Positions 6,657 through 14,562 of a stretch of DNA of 24,359 bases are shown here, one piece after another; position 1 is the first letter of the stretch, and every line of letters begins with the position of its first letter. The stretch covers positions 1 to 24,359 of the forward strand of contig DATGMB010000103.1 of assembly GCA_035293845.1 (NCBI GenBank). Reading direction: 5' to 3'. The notes under the pieces are model-generated. The model was given only the letters and a program-made list of their open reading frames with translations, ran no database searches and was not told the origin of the DNA. This DNA is from DATGMB01 sp035293845. GTDB taxonomy: Bacteria; Acidobacteriota; Terriglobia; Bryobacterales; Bryobacteraceae. A program made the position numbers and the translations under genes.

Positions 6657-6678
6657 AATCGAGGATCTGCGGCCGGCT

Positions 6679-8454
6679 TCACCCGACGGCCGCTCGAACC
6701 GGCACGGGTAAGCGCAGCTCGACTCTGGCTTCGGGGCCGGTGAAATCGACGTCGAGCGAGGCGTCGCGGCCGAAGCAGATTTCGAGGCGGCGGCGGACGT
6801 TCTGCAGGCCGAGGCCGAGTCCGGAACCGCCGGCGGGCGCGCCGGAAGCGGCGGCGCTGTTGAGGACGGCGATGCGCAGCCCGGACTCGCTGCATTCACT
6901 TTCGATGCGGACGCGGCCGGGTTCGGTGCGGCGCGCGATGCCGTGCTTGATGGCATTTTCGACCAGCGGCTGCAGAGACAGCACGGGGATTTGAGCGGCG
7001 AGCGCGGCTTCGTCGATCGCGATCTCGACCTGCAGGCGGCCGGCGAGCCGCACCTGCTCGACTTCGAGATAGGCGCGCACGATCTCCATCTCTTCGGCCA
7101 CGGTCACCAGGCTCCGCTCGGTCTGGAGGAAATAGCGGAAGATGCCGGCGAGATTCAGCACGAGGCGGCGGGCCACGGCTTCGCTGCGCGGGATGGTGCC
7201 GTACAGGGCATTGAGCGCGTTGAAGAGGAAGTGGGGATTGATCTGCGATTCGAGCGCGCGCAGCTCGGCCTGGCTCACCAGGCGATCGAGTTCCTGGCGG
7301 CGGAGCGTCTGGACTTTTTCCTCGATCTCCGCGGCGGCGCGCGCGAGCGCGTCCATGTCCGCTCCGAGATAGCGGCGGCCGCCCTCGCGCCGCCCGAGCA
7401 GAATCTGGCGGGCGGCGCCGGGGCCGAGGCGAATGGGCAGCGCGGCTTCCGCCCACTCCGGGCGCGGCGCATCGAGCGGCTCGATGGCCGTCTGGCTGGT
7501 GCGGACGGCCTCGGCGATCTCGCGCGCCGCCCACTGGATGTAATCGTCCTCGCGGGAAAAAATCGGCGGGGCCTTGAGGCGCTGGGGCAGGCGCGCGAGG
7601 CCGCGATGGCGGAAGAGCGCGCGCGTCAGCAGAGATTGTACGCGGTTGCGCAGCCAGGCGAAGCCGACCAGGAAGAAGCACACGCTGATGAGCAGGACGG
7701 CTTCATGCAGCGGGTCCTTGGCGACGGGCTCGAAGAGGAAAAGGCGGAAGGCTGCCTGGATTACGGCCCAGGTCAACACGGCGGCGAGCAGCGCGTTGGC
7801 CAGGAAGCGGACAAAGGCATCCAGCAGCACGAAGCGGTAGTCCTGCAGCAGCAGAAACAGCGCGAGGGGGATGCCGGCATGGTGGACGAACGCCTCGCCC
7901 TGCCAGGCCTGCCCGCCGTGCGAGGCTCCGAAATGGACGAAGGACATGGCGAACAGCGCCAGGCACATGGACGCGGCCATGCGGCCGGCGCTGCGCATCG
8001 CCTCCCCCACCGCGGCCAGGGCGGTGAGCGCCAGGAAGCCGACGGTAATTACGCGCAGAGCGCTGAAATGCAGCGATGCGCTTTCGCCGCCGATCTCCCA
8101 GGAGTGCATGCCCGCGGCTACGGCGCTCAACAGATAGCCGGCCGCGACCAGGATGCGCCGGCGGCCGTGCAGCGAAACGTGCAACAGAACGGCCGGTATC
8201 AGGCTCAGAGCGGAGAACGCGACGGCTTCAATCCAACGCCTTTCCCACAGCGGCATGGCCGGGCGCACCAGCACGGCGAGCGAGCCGAGATTCCAAACGA
8301 TCGAGAGGGCCGCCGCGGCGCCCGAAAGATAGCGCCCGCGCGCGCCCGACCATCCGCGGCGGCTGAACAGCAGCACCAGAAAGATGGCGAAGATCAGCGC
8401 TCCCGCCGTGTGGCCGAGGATATTGACCAGCAGTGGTTCGTCGTAGCCGGGCAT
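6679..8454 (-). CDS. LytS-type membrane sensor histidine kinase
   Basis: 591 residues. The N-terminal 270 contain about eight hydrophobic segments (for example 9-30, 41-63, 76-95, 101-115, 132-150, 160-176, 192-240, 250-266), a multi-span sensor. A soluble linker with a coiled-coil-like stretch near 365-400 leads to the His_kinase domain: ESQINPHFLFNALNALYG with phosphorylated H408, then LSLQPLVENAIKHGI as N-box and GSGLGLGLQNVRRRLE as G-box. This is the LytS/YehU branch that phosphorylates LytTR regulators, and such a regulator lies upstream on the same strand. A 480-bp repeat separates the two. TACAAT at 8469-8474 (minus) lies 14 bp before the ATG, giving a predicted leader of only about 7 nt. 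Confidence 0.93.
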   Translation of the reverse strand: MPGYDEPLLVNILGHTAGALIFAIFLVLLFSRRGWSGARGRYLSGAAAALSIVWNLGSLAVLVRPAMPLWERRWIEAVAFSALSLIPAVLLHVSLHGRRRILVAAGYLLSAVAAGMHSWEIGGESASLHFSALRVITVGFLALTALAAVGEAMRSAGRMAASMCLALFAMSFVHFGASHGGQAWQGEAFVHHAGIPLALFLLLQDYRFVLLDAFVRFLANALLAAVLTWAVIQAAFRLFLFEPVAKDPLHEAVLLISVCFFLVGFAWLRNRVQSLLTRALFRHRGLARLPQRLKAPPIFSREDDYIQWAAREIAEAVRTSQTAIEPLDAPRPEWAEAALPIRLGPGAARQILLGRREGGRRYLGADMDALARAAAEIEEKVQTLRRQELDRLVSQAELRALESQINPHFLFNALNALYGTIPRSEAVARRLVLNLAGIFRYFLQTERSLVTVAEEMEIVRAYLEVEQVRLAGRLQVEIAIDEAALAAQIPVLSLQPLVENAIKHGIARRTEPGRVRIESECSESGLRIAVLNSAAASGAPAGGSGLGLGLQNVRRRLEICFGRDASLDVDFTGPEARVELRLPVPVRAAVG

Positions 8455-8468
8455 GGGGCGTTAAGACT

Positions 8469-8474
8469 ATTGTA
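8469..8474 (-). promoter_or_regulatory. -10 box of the histidine kinase gene
   Basis: TACAAT on the minus strand, 14 bp before the ATG at 8454. The first G-run of a quadruplex motif (plus strand, 8475-8500) begins on the very next base, where the spacer and -35 should be. No -35 consensus is visible inside the G-rich repeat. Confidence 0.45.
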
Positions 8475-8500
8475 GGGGGTCGGGAATTGGGGGCCGAGGG
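8475..8500 (+). other. G-quadruplex motif over the kinase promoter
   Basis: Plus-strand G-runs at 8475-8479, 8482-8484, 8489-8493 and 8498-8500 with loops TC, AATT and CCGA. It occupies the template strand just upstream of the kinase -10 box and marks the edge of the long repeat. Confidence 0.6.
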
Positions 8501-8945
8501 CCCGGGGCGGTGGGCCGGAGATCGGAGGCCGAGGGCCGCGGCGCGGAGGCGCTTCGCGCCGGGCGCCGGCGCCATGCACGGGAATCGGCCGCACGGAAAT
8601 CGGGGGCAAGGGCTTGGGGCTGGAGCGGGAGGCCGAGGGCGAGGCCGCGGCGAGGGGGCGCTTCGCGCCGGGCCGGCGCCATGCACGGGAATTGGCCGCG
8701 GGGGAATCGGGGCCGAGGGCCCCGGGACCGTGGGCCGGAGATCGGAGGCCGGGGGCCGCGGCGCGTGAGGCGCTTCGCGCCGGGCGCCGGCGCCAAGCTC
8801 GGGAGTTGGCGGCCGGGGAATCGGGGGACAAGGGCTTGGGGCTGGAGCGGTAGGCCGAGGGCGAGGCCGCGGCGAGGGGGCGCTTCGCGCCGGGCCGGCG
8901 CCATGCACGGGAATTGGCCGCCGGGGAATCGGGCGCCGGGCGGCC
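8482..8945. repeat. Higher-order G-rich tandem repeat (A-B-A'-B', ~110-bp units)
   Basis: The spacer between the LytTR regulator and its kinase is made of four units of about 110 bp. Each carries the hairpin core GGCGCTTCGCGCC, at 8548-8560, 8657-8669, 8769-8781 and 8879-8891 (steps 109, 112, 110), followed by a CCGGCGCC element and a GGGAATTGG or GGGAATCGG element. Units 1 and 3 resemble each other most (GTGGGCCGGAGATCGGAGGCC), as do 2 and 4 (AAGGGCTTGGGGCTGGAGCG), so an ancestral A-B pair of about 221 bp was duplicated. Long frames on both strands here are compositional artefacts. Confidence 0.85.
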
Positions 8946-8956
8946 CGGGGCCGGGT

Positions 8957-9727
8957 TCACCAGCGCAGCATTTCGCGGACGCGGCTGGCGAGGCGCTTGC
9001 TGACGATCAATTCCTGGCCGTTGGTCAGGGTGAGGAGCCAGCGCTGGCTGCTGAGCGGGGCGAGCTTGCGGACGTGGTTCACATTCACCAGGGCGTTGCG
9101 GTGCACGCGCTGGAAGGTGCTGCCCGCCAGGCGCGATTCGATCTGGTGCAGCGGCGCGGTAGCCATGTAGCGCTGGCGCGCGGTGACGATCCAGACGATC
9201 TCGCGCTCGGCCTGAAAGGCCAGCACCTCGTCGACATCGATGAGGAAGTACTCCTCTCCGGCGCGGCCGACGATTTTGCGCGTCCGCGGTGGCGCGGCGC
9301 CGTCCAGCCGGACTTCGTTCCAGCGCGCCAGGGATTCGGCGACCTCGGCGGTCTTGCCGCGCAGCGCCCGCGCGCGGTCGAGCGCCCGCTCCAGGCGTTC
9401 GCGGCTTACCGGCTTGAGGAGGTAGTCCAGCGCGCCAGCGTCGAAGGCGCGTATGGCGTGGCGGTCGTACGCGGTGACGATCACGATGACGGGCAGCGAG
9501 CCGGCGGGGAGGCGGTGGATGACGTCAAACCCGCCCAGGCCGGGCATTTCGAGATCGAGCAGCACGAGATCGGGGCGCAGGGCGGCGATTTCGCTGAGGG
9601 CTTCGGCGCCGCTCGCGGCTTCGCCCACGATCTCGACGGCGGGGAAGGTCTCGAGCTCTTCGCGCAGCACCTGGCGGGCGATCGGCTCGTCGTCGACGAT
9701 GAGGACGCGGAGGGGCGGAGCAGTCAC
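8957..9727 (-). CDS. LytTR-family response regulator
   Basis: 256 residues from the GTG at 9727. Receiver domain residues 5-120: VDDE (D12, D13), phosphoacceptor D58 in LVLLDLEMPG, VTAYD and YLLKPVS. LytTR DNA-binding domain about 155-253: KIVGRAGEEYFLIDVDEV, FQRVHRNALVNVNHV and TLTNGQELIVSKR. It should be phosphorylated by the LytS-type kinase encoded downstream. The frame extends to 9817, but those extra residues read through the PadR promoter and look non-native. TAACAT on the minus strand (9735-9740) lies 7 bp before the GTG with no ribosome binding site, again a leaderless-type start. A GTG 7 codons upstream is the alternative. Confidence 0.9.
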   Translation of the reverse strand: MTAPPLRVLIVDDEPIARQVLREELETFPAVEIVGEAASGAEALSEIAALRPDLVLLDLEMPGLGGFDVIHRLPAGSLPVIVIVTAYDRHAIRAFDAGALDYLLKPVSRERLERALDRARALRGKTAEVAESLARWNEVRLDGAAPPRTRKIVGRAGEEYFLIDVDEVLAFQAEREIVWIVTARQRYMATAPLHQIESRLAGSTFQRVHRNALVNVNHVRKLAPLSSQRWLLTLTNGQELIVSKRLASRVREMLRW

Positions 9728-9778
9728 TGTTTTTATGTTAAGCACAACGCGGCGGATGGCGGACCTGCGCGGCGGCGC

Positions 9779-9812
9779 TTGACACTGCTTAGATATCTCA
9801 CTAAGATGTCTA
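9779..9812 (+). promoter_or_regulatory. padR promoter with overlapping palindromic operator
   Basis: TTGACA at 9779-9784, a 17-bp spacer and TAAGAT at 9802-9807 form a near-ideal sigma-70-type promoter. The ATG at 9816 follows 8 bp after the -10, so the transcript is predicted to begin at or within 1-2 nt of the start codon. A 23-bp imperfect palindrome covers 9790-9812 (outer arms TAGA/TCTA, inner ATCT/AGAT; mismatches at two outer and two inner positions) and overlaps the -10, where PadR binding would block transcription. Autoregulation is therefore likely; that is inference. Confidence 0.75.
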
Positions 9813-9815
9813 GGC

Positions 9816-10145
9816 ATGAAACGGCAGGACTCGCTGCAGGGCTCGCTTCCGCTGCTGGTGTTGAAGATTCTCGCGCGGCGGGGACCGCTGCACGGCTACG
9901 GGATCACGGCGCAGATCGAGCGGCTCTCGGATGAAGTGCTGCGGGTGGAGGAAGGGTCGCTCTATCCGGCGCTGTACCGGATGGAGGAAGAGGGCTGGAT
10001 TCGCGCGAAGTGGGTCACGACGGAGAACAAGCGGCGGGCGCGCGTCTACGAGATCACCGCGGGCGGGCGCAAAGAATTGGAAGCGGCGCAGGGGCGCTGG
10101 CGCGCGGTGACGGCGGCGGTCGATCAGGTGTTGCAGCAGGCTTAG
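9816..10145 (+). CDS. PadR family transcriptional regulator
   Basis: 109 residues, a winged-helix regulator. The PadR signature is clear: LQGSLPLLVLKILARRGPLH, then GYGITAQI, VEEGSLYPALYRMEEEGWI as recognition helix and wing, and RRARVYEITAGGRKEL. The C-terminal helix (about 86-108) should form the dimer interface. This short type with an ADOP permease immediately after is common in acidobacteria and is thought to repress its own operon. The downstream ribosome binding site overlaps its TAG, so the two genes are coupled. The start has no ribosome binding site; it sits 8 bp after the -10. Confidence 0.93.
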   Translation: MKRQDSLQGSLPLLVLKILARRGPLHGYGITAQIERLSDEVLRVEEGSLYPALYRMEEEGWIRAKWVTTENKRRARVYEITAGGRKELEAAQGRWRAVTAAVDQVLQQA

Positions 10146-10153
10146 GAGGCGGT

Positions 10154-12857
10154 ATGTCCTGGCTTTCGCGGGTGGCGAATGCGTTCCGCGGCGGGCGTGT
10201 GGATCGGGAACTGGAAGAGGAGCTTCAGTTCCACATCGAGGCGCGCGCTGCGGAGTTGATGCGGGCGGGGATGAGCGCGGCCGGCGCGGAACGCGAGGCG
10301 CGGCGGCGGATCGGCAACGGGCTGGCGTTCCGGGAAGCGGGGCGCGATATCCGGATCGCGCCGCGGTTGGAGGCCTTGTGGCGCGATGCGCGCTTCGGCG
10401 TCCGCATGCTGGCGAAGGATCGCGTGGTGACGGCCGCGGCGGTGGTGTCGCTCGCGCTCGCGATCGGCGCATGCACGGCAGCGTTTGCGCTGATCGATGC
10501 GACGATTCTGCGGCCGCTGCCGGTGCGGGCGCCGGAGCGGCTTGTGCATCTCACCTATGACATGGGCAATCCCGTGCCGGCGATTTCGTTCAGCTATCCG
10601 ATGCTGGAACGGCTGCGAGCGGCGGGTGCCGGGCGTGTGGAACTGGTCGCGGTGAGCGCGCAGTTTCTGCAGAACAGCCCGTATATCCAATACGGCGGCG
10701 GCGGGCCGGAGAAGGCGCATCTGCAATTCGTCACCGGGAATTTCTTTCCCGTGCTGGGGCTGCACCCGGCCGCGGGCCGGCTGCTCGGGCCGCAGGACGA
10801 TCTGCGGCCGGGAGCGCATCCGGTGGCGGTGATCAGCTACCGCTATTGGCAGCGGCGGTTCGGCGGGAGCGCGGCGGCGCTGGGGCAGCGGTTCCAGTCG
10901 GGCGGGAAGCAGTTTGAGATCGTGGGCGTGGCGGAGCAGGCATTCAGCGGCATCGAGCCGGGAATCGGCACGGATATCTGGGCGCCGGTGATGATGGGGC
11001 AGGCCGCGTCCTTCGGGGACTGGGGATGGAACTGGCTGCGGATTCTCGGGCGGCTGGCTCCGGGGGTCACGCCGGAGCAGGCGCGGGGGCCGCTGGAAGC
11101 GGCATTTGCGAATGCGCGGCGCGAATGGGCCCCGCAGATTTTCGGCCCACACGATGCGCCGGAGCGGCTGCAGCGGTTTATCGGCGCGTCGCTGCGGGTG
11201 ACGCCGGCCGCGGGCGGTCCTTCGAACCTGCGGCAGCAGTTCGCGCGGCCGATGTGGATCCTGGCGATGGTGGCCGGGCTGGTGCTGCTGATCGCCTGCT
11301 CCAATCTCGCGAACCTATTCACCGCGCGCGCCACGGCACGGGAGCGCGAGATGGCGCTGCGGGCATCGATTGGCGCGGGGCTGGCGTCTGGTCCAGCAGA
11401 TGATCGTGGAAGGCGCGATGCTCGCCGCGGCTGCGTGCGCGCTGGGGCTGGCGTGCGGCGCGGCGATGGCCCGTGGCATCGTCAGCATGCTCGGGCCGGC
11501 GAGCGATCCCGTGTATCTTGATGTGCACCTGAGCGCGCGTATGGTGGCATTCGCGCTGGCGGCCGGAGGCGCGGCGACGCTGCTGTTCGCGCTGGCGCCG
11601 GCGCTGCGGGCCTCGGCCGCGAACCCGGGCGAAGCGTTGAAGTCGGGCGGCGGCAGGCTTTCGGGGCGCCGGGCGCTCCTGCGGCCGATGCTCGTAGCGC
11701 AGATCGCCCTCAGCTTCACGGTGCTCTTCGTTGGCGGGCTCTTTTTGCTCTCTTTCGGGAAACTGGTGAACCTGGACCTCGGCTTCGAGCCACGCGGCGT
11801 GGCGCTGGTGACGTTGGCGACGGAGAGCAACCAGATCCAGGACGGCCATCTGCGCATGCTCGAAGTGCTCGACCGCGTGAGGGAAGTGCCGGGCGTGAAG
11901 TCGGCGGCGGTTTCGGCCTTTGCGCTGTTTTCCGGCATCGGATGGGATGATGTCGTGGTGCCCATACCGGGCAAACCGCCGGACGCGACGGCCGTCACGA
12001 TCCTGCCGGTTTCGCCCGGGTTTTTCGAAACGATGGGCATCCGGCGTCTGGCGGGCCGGGATTTCACTCGCCGCGATGTGGAGACCGGGTCGGACGCCGT
12101 GATCGTCAACGAGGCCTTCGCACGGCACTTCTTCCCCGGCGAGGACCCCATCGGCAAGCGATTCTTCCGGCCGGAATCGCGGCGGCCGAACCGCGACTAC
12201 GCGGACGCGGATCGCGGCGGATATCCGCAGGAGATCGTCGGGCTGGTGCGGGACGCGCACTACTCGAGCGTGCGCGAGCCGGCGCCGCCCACGTATTACA
12301 TCCCGCTGGTGCAGGAGTGGGTGGCCTCGCTCGCGGTGCGCACGGCGGGCGATCCGCAAGCCGTGATCGGCGGCGTGCGCGAAGCGGTACGGCGCTACGG
12401 CCGCTCGCTGCGGACCACCGAGGTGACGCTCGAATCCACCCTGGTGAACGATAACTTGATCCGTGAGCGCGTGCTGGCCATGCTTTCGGGCTTCTTCGCG
12501 CTGGCGGCGGTGATCCTGGCTGGCGTGGGGCTGTACGGCGTGATGAGCTATTCAGTAGTGCGGCGGACGCGGGAGATCGGGATTCGCGTGGCGCTCGGCG
12601 CCCGGCGTGGAGCGGTGGTGCGGCTGGTGGTCGCCGAGGCGGGGCTGGTGACGGCGATGGGGCTGGCCGCGGGATTCGGCTGCGGCCGGCTGCTGGCGCC
12701 GGCGGTCGCGAAGCTGCTGTTCGAGGTCAGGCCGACCGACACGGCAAGCATCGCGCTGCCGGCCGCGTGCCTCTTCGTGCCCGCGGCGCTGGCGGCCATC
12801 CGTCCGGTGCTGCGCGCGGCGCGCGTCGATCCGGCCGTGGCGCTGCGCGAGGAGTAG
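10154..12857 (+). pseudogene. ADOP-type MacB/FtsX permease, broken by one frameshift
   Basis: Two frames together encode one permease of about 900 residues, the usual ADOP length. AGGAGG at 10144-10149 precedes the ATG at 10154. Part one (409 codons to 11380) has the prefix domain (VDRELEEELQFHIEARAAEL), a first TM helix, a MacB-type periplasmic domain and the first FtsX unit ending EREMALRASIGAG. The frame then shifts at 11380-11382; part two continues at TGG 11382 as WRLVQQMIVEGAML through the second periplasmic domain and final FtsX unit (TREIGIRVALGARRG). Two bases appear missing, or one extra. Everything else is intact, so this is recent damage, a sequencing error or, less likely, programmed. 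No ATPase gene adjoins. Confidence 0.88.
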
Positions 12858-12864
12858 CGGTGGG

Positions 12865-14217
12865 CTACGCTCCGAGGATCTCCAGATAGCGCCCCACGGC
12901 CTCGATTCCGCGGTAGAAGTTCGGCAGGTGGAACTTCTCGTTGGGCGCGTGCAGATTGTCGTCCGGCAGGCCGAAGCCCATCATGACGCTGGGGACTCCG
13001 AGATAACGGTCGAACACGCCGACGATCGGGATCGAGCCGCCGGAGCGGATGTAGACCGTCTCCTTGCCGAAGGTTTCCTGGAGGGCCTGCGCGCCCGCGC
13101 GGATGAACGGGTTCTCCGGGTTGGTGAGAGAGGGCTCGCCGGAGTGCAGCACGCGGACCTCCGCGGTGACGCCGCGCGGGGTGGCGGCGCGCACGGCGTC
13201 CGTGAACTGGCGGATGGATTCGTCGACGCGCTGGTCTGCGACGAGGCGCGTGCTGATCTTGGCGGTGGCGCGGGCGGGGATCACGGTCTTGGCGCCCTCG
13301 CCGGTGAAGCCGCCGCGGATGCCATGCACTTCGAGGGTGGGGCGTGCCCACAGCCGCTCGAACAGCGGCACGCCGGGCTCGCCGGTGAGCTCGCGGGCGC
13401 CCATTTCGTTTTGCGTGTACTCCTTTTCGTCGAAGGGCAGGCGCGCCCAGGCATCGCGCTCTTTGGGACTCGGGGGCACGACGCGGTCGTAAAAGCCGGG
13501 GATGCGGATGCGGCCGTCGCGGTCCTTGAGCGCGCTGAGGATCTCGGCGATGGCCTGGATGGGATTGGGCGCGGCGCCGCCGTACACGCCGGAGTGCAGA
13601 TCGTGGCTGGCGCCTTCGACGAACAGCTCGTAGTAGACCATGCCGCGCAGGCCAATGCAGATGGTCGGCAGCTCGGGCGCGAACATTTCGGTGTCGCAGA
13701 CCACGGCGGCATCGGCCTTGAGCTTCGGCGGGCGCGACTGGACGTAGGCCTCGATGTGCTCGCCGCCGGTCTCCTCCTCGCCTTCGAGCAGGAATTTGAC
13801 GTTGACGGGCAGGCGGCCGGTGGTTTTCAGCAGGCCCTCGACGGCCTTGATCTGGATATAGACCTGGCCTTTATCGTCGCAGGCGCCGCGGGCGAAGATG
13901 TTGTCGCCGCGGACTTCGGGCTCGAACGGCGGCGACTTCCATTCGTCGAGCGGATCGGGCGGCTGGACGTCGTAGTGGCCGTAGAACAGGATGGTGGGCT
14001 TGTCCGGCGCGCCGAGCCATTCGGCGTAGACGAGCGGGTTGCCATCGCCTTCGATCAGCTCGGCGGCGAGCCCCGCGCGGGCGAGTTCGTCGCGCGCGAA
14101 TTCGGCGGCGCGCCGGATATCCGGCTTGTGCTCGGAAAGCGTGCTGATGCTGGGGATGCGGAGGAAGGCTTTCAGGCCTTCCAGGTACTCGGACCGGTGC
14201 TCGTGGTAGTAGTTCAT
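12865..14217 (-). CDS. M20 family dipeptidase (carnosinase/CNDP-like)
   Basis: 450 residues. A di-zinc metallopeptidase expected to hydrolyse dipeptides or similar small substrates. Ligand motifs are in order: YGHYDVQP (H81, with D83), ARGACDDKGQ (D114), FLLEGEEETGG (E148/E149), VCDTEMF (D175) and NEKFHLPNF (H430). The inserted dimerisation domain includes SHDLHSGVYGGAAPNP. No signal peptide, so probably cytoplasmic. The ATG at 14217 is chosen because GGGAG lies 7 nt before it; the frame extends nine codons to a GTG at 14244. TACAAC lies 17 bp before the ATG, a possible -10. It converges on the ADOP permease with only 7 bp between stops. Confidence 0.93.
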   Translation of the reverse strand: MNYYHEHRSEYLEGLKAFLRIPSISTLSEHKPDIRRAAEFARDELARAGLAAELIEGDGNPLVYAEWLGAPDKPTILFYGHYDVQPPDPLDEWKSPPFEPEVRGDNIFARGACDDKGQVYIQIKAVEGLLKTTGRLPVNVKFLLEGEEETGGEHIEAYVQSRPPKLKADAAVVCDTEMFAPELPTICIGLRGMVYYELFVEGASHDLHSGVYGGAAPNPIQAIAEILSALKDRDGRIRIPGFYDRVVPPSPKERDAWARLPFDEKEYTQNEMGARELTGEPGVPLFERLWARPTLEVHGIRGGFTGEGAKTVIPARATAKISTRLVADQRVDESIRQFTDAVRAATPRGVTAEVRVLHSGEPSLTNPENPFIRAGAQALQETFGKETVYIRSGGSIPIVGVFDRYLGVPSVMMGFGLPDDNLHAPNEKFHLPNFYRGIEAVGRYLEILGA

Positions 14218-14259
14218 GCGCGGCTCCCAGTTCGGTTGTAGCACGAGCCGGGGGCCGTT

Positions 14260-14562
14260 TTAGCGCGGTTTGGCGGGCATACTGCGGCCGTCGGCCGATT
14301 TCGGGTCTTCCGGCACGGGCTTGGAGTCCGGGTATTCGGTGGAGAGATACTCGAGCAGGAGCTGGCGGTTCTTTACCGTCGCGCCCCACCCGATCATCTT
14401 GTCGATTTCCTTGGCCCACGCGGCTTGCGAGAGACGCTGGGAATGAATCAGGCGCAGGCCGTGGCAGGCGGTGCATTCGCGCGCCTCGGCCTGCCGCGCT
14501 TCGGTATTGTCCGCGGCCCAGGCGGCGCCGGAAATCACACAGGCGAGCAGCAGGATTCTCAT
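14260..14562 (-). CDS. Small c-type cytochrome, electron acceptor of the sulfite oxidase
   Basis: 100 residues with a Sec signal peptide (1-17) and one haem-binding motif CTACH (C30, C33, H34). A Met in WAKEIDKMIGWGA is a likely sixth ligand. The pattern CxxCHGLxLIxxQRLxxxxWxxEIDKMxxWGA is what I know from cytochrome subunits of periplasmic sulfite dehydrogenases (SorB type). Its ATG overlaps the sulfite oxidase stop as ATGA, and GGAG lies 8 nt before it, so the two are co-translated. It probably takes electrons from the molybdenum subunit and passes them on in the periplasm. The Pro/Asp-rich tail is short. Partner assignment is inferred from coupling. Confidence 0.85.
   Translation of the reverse strand: MRILLLACVISGAAWAADNTEARQAEARECTACHGLRLIHSQRLSQAAWAKEIDKMIGWGATVKNRQLLLEYLSTEYPDSKPVPEDPKSADGRSMPAKPR

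Noticed and set aside
6943..8475. 510-codon plus-strand frame across the histidine kinase
   Set aside because: Antisense to a protein with H, N and G boxes; Gln/Glu/Arg-rich without motifs.
8482..8945. Possible CRISPR array
   Set aside because: Units are about 110 bp with no short constant repeat/unique spacer structure and no cas genes.
8228..8960. Pro/Arg/Ala-rich frames on both strands across the 110-bp repeat
   Set aside because: Every frame is open because of low-complexity GC repeats; no ribosome binding sites and no family resemblance.
11370..12857. Separate second permease gene starting at TTG 11370
   Set aside because: It lacks its own ribosome binding site and begins mid-domain exactly where the first frame loses homology; the two are one frameshifted ADOP gene.
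12928..14241. 437-codon plus-strand frame across the M20 dipeptidase
   Set aside because: Antisense shadow; the minus strand has all metal ligands.
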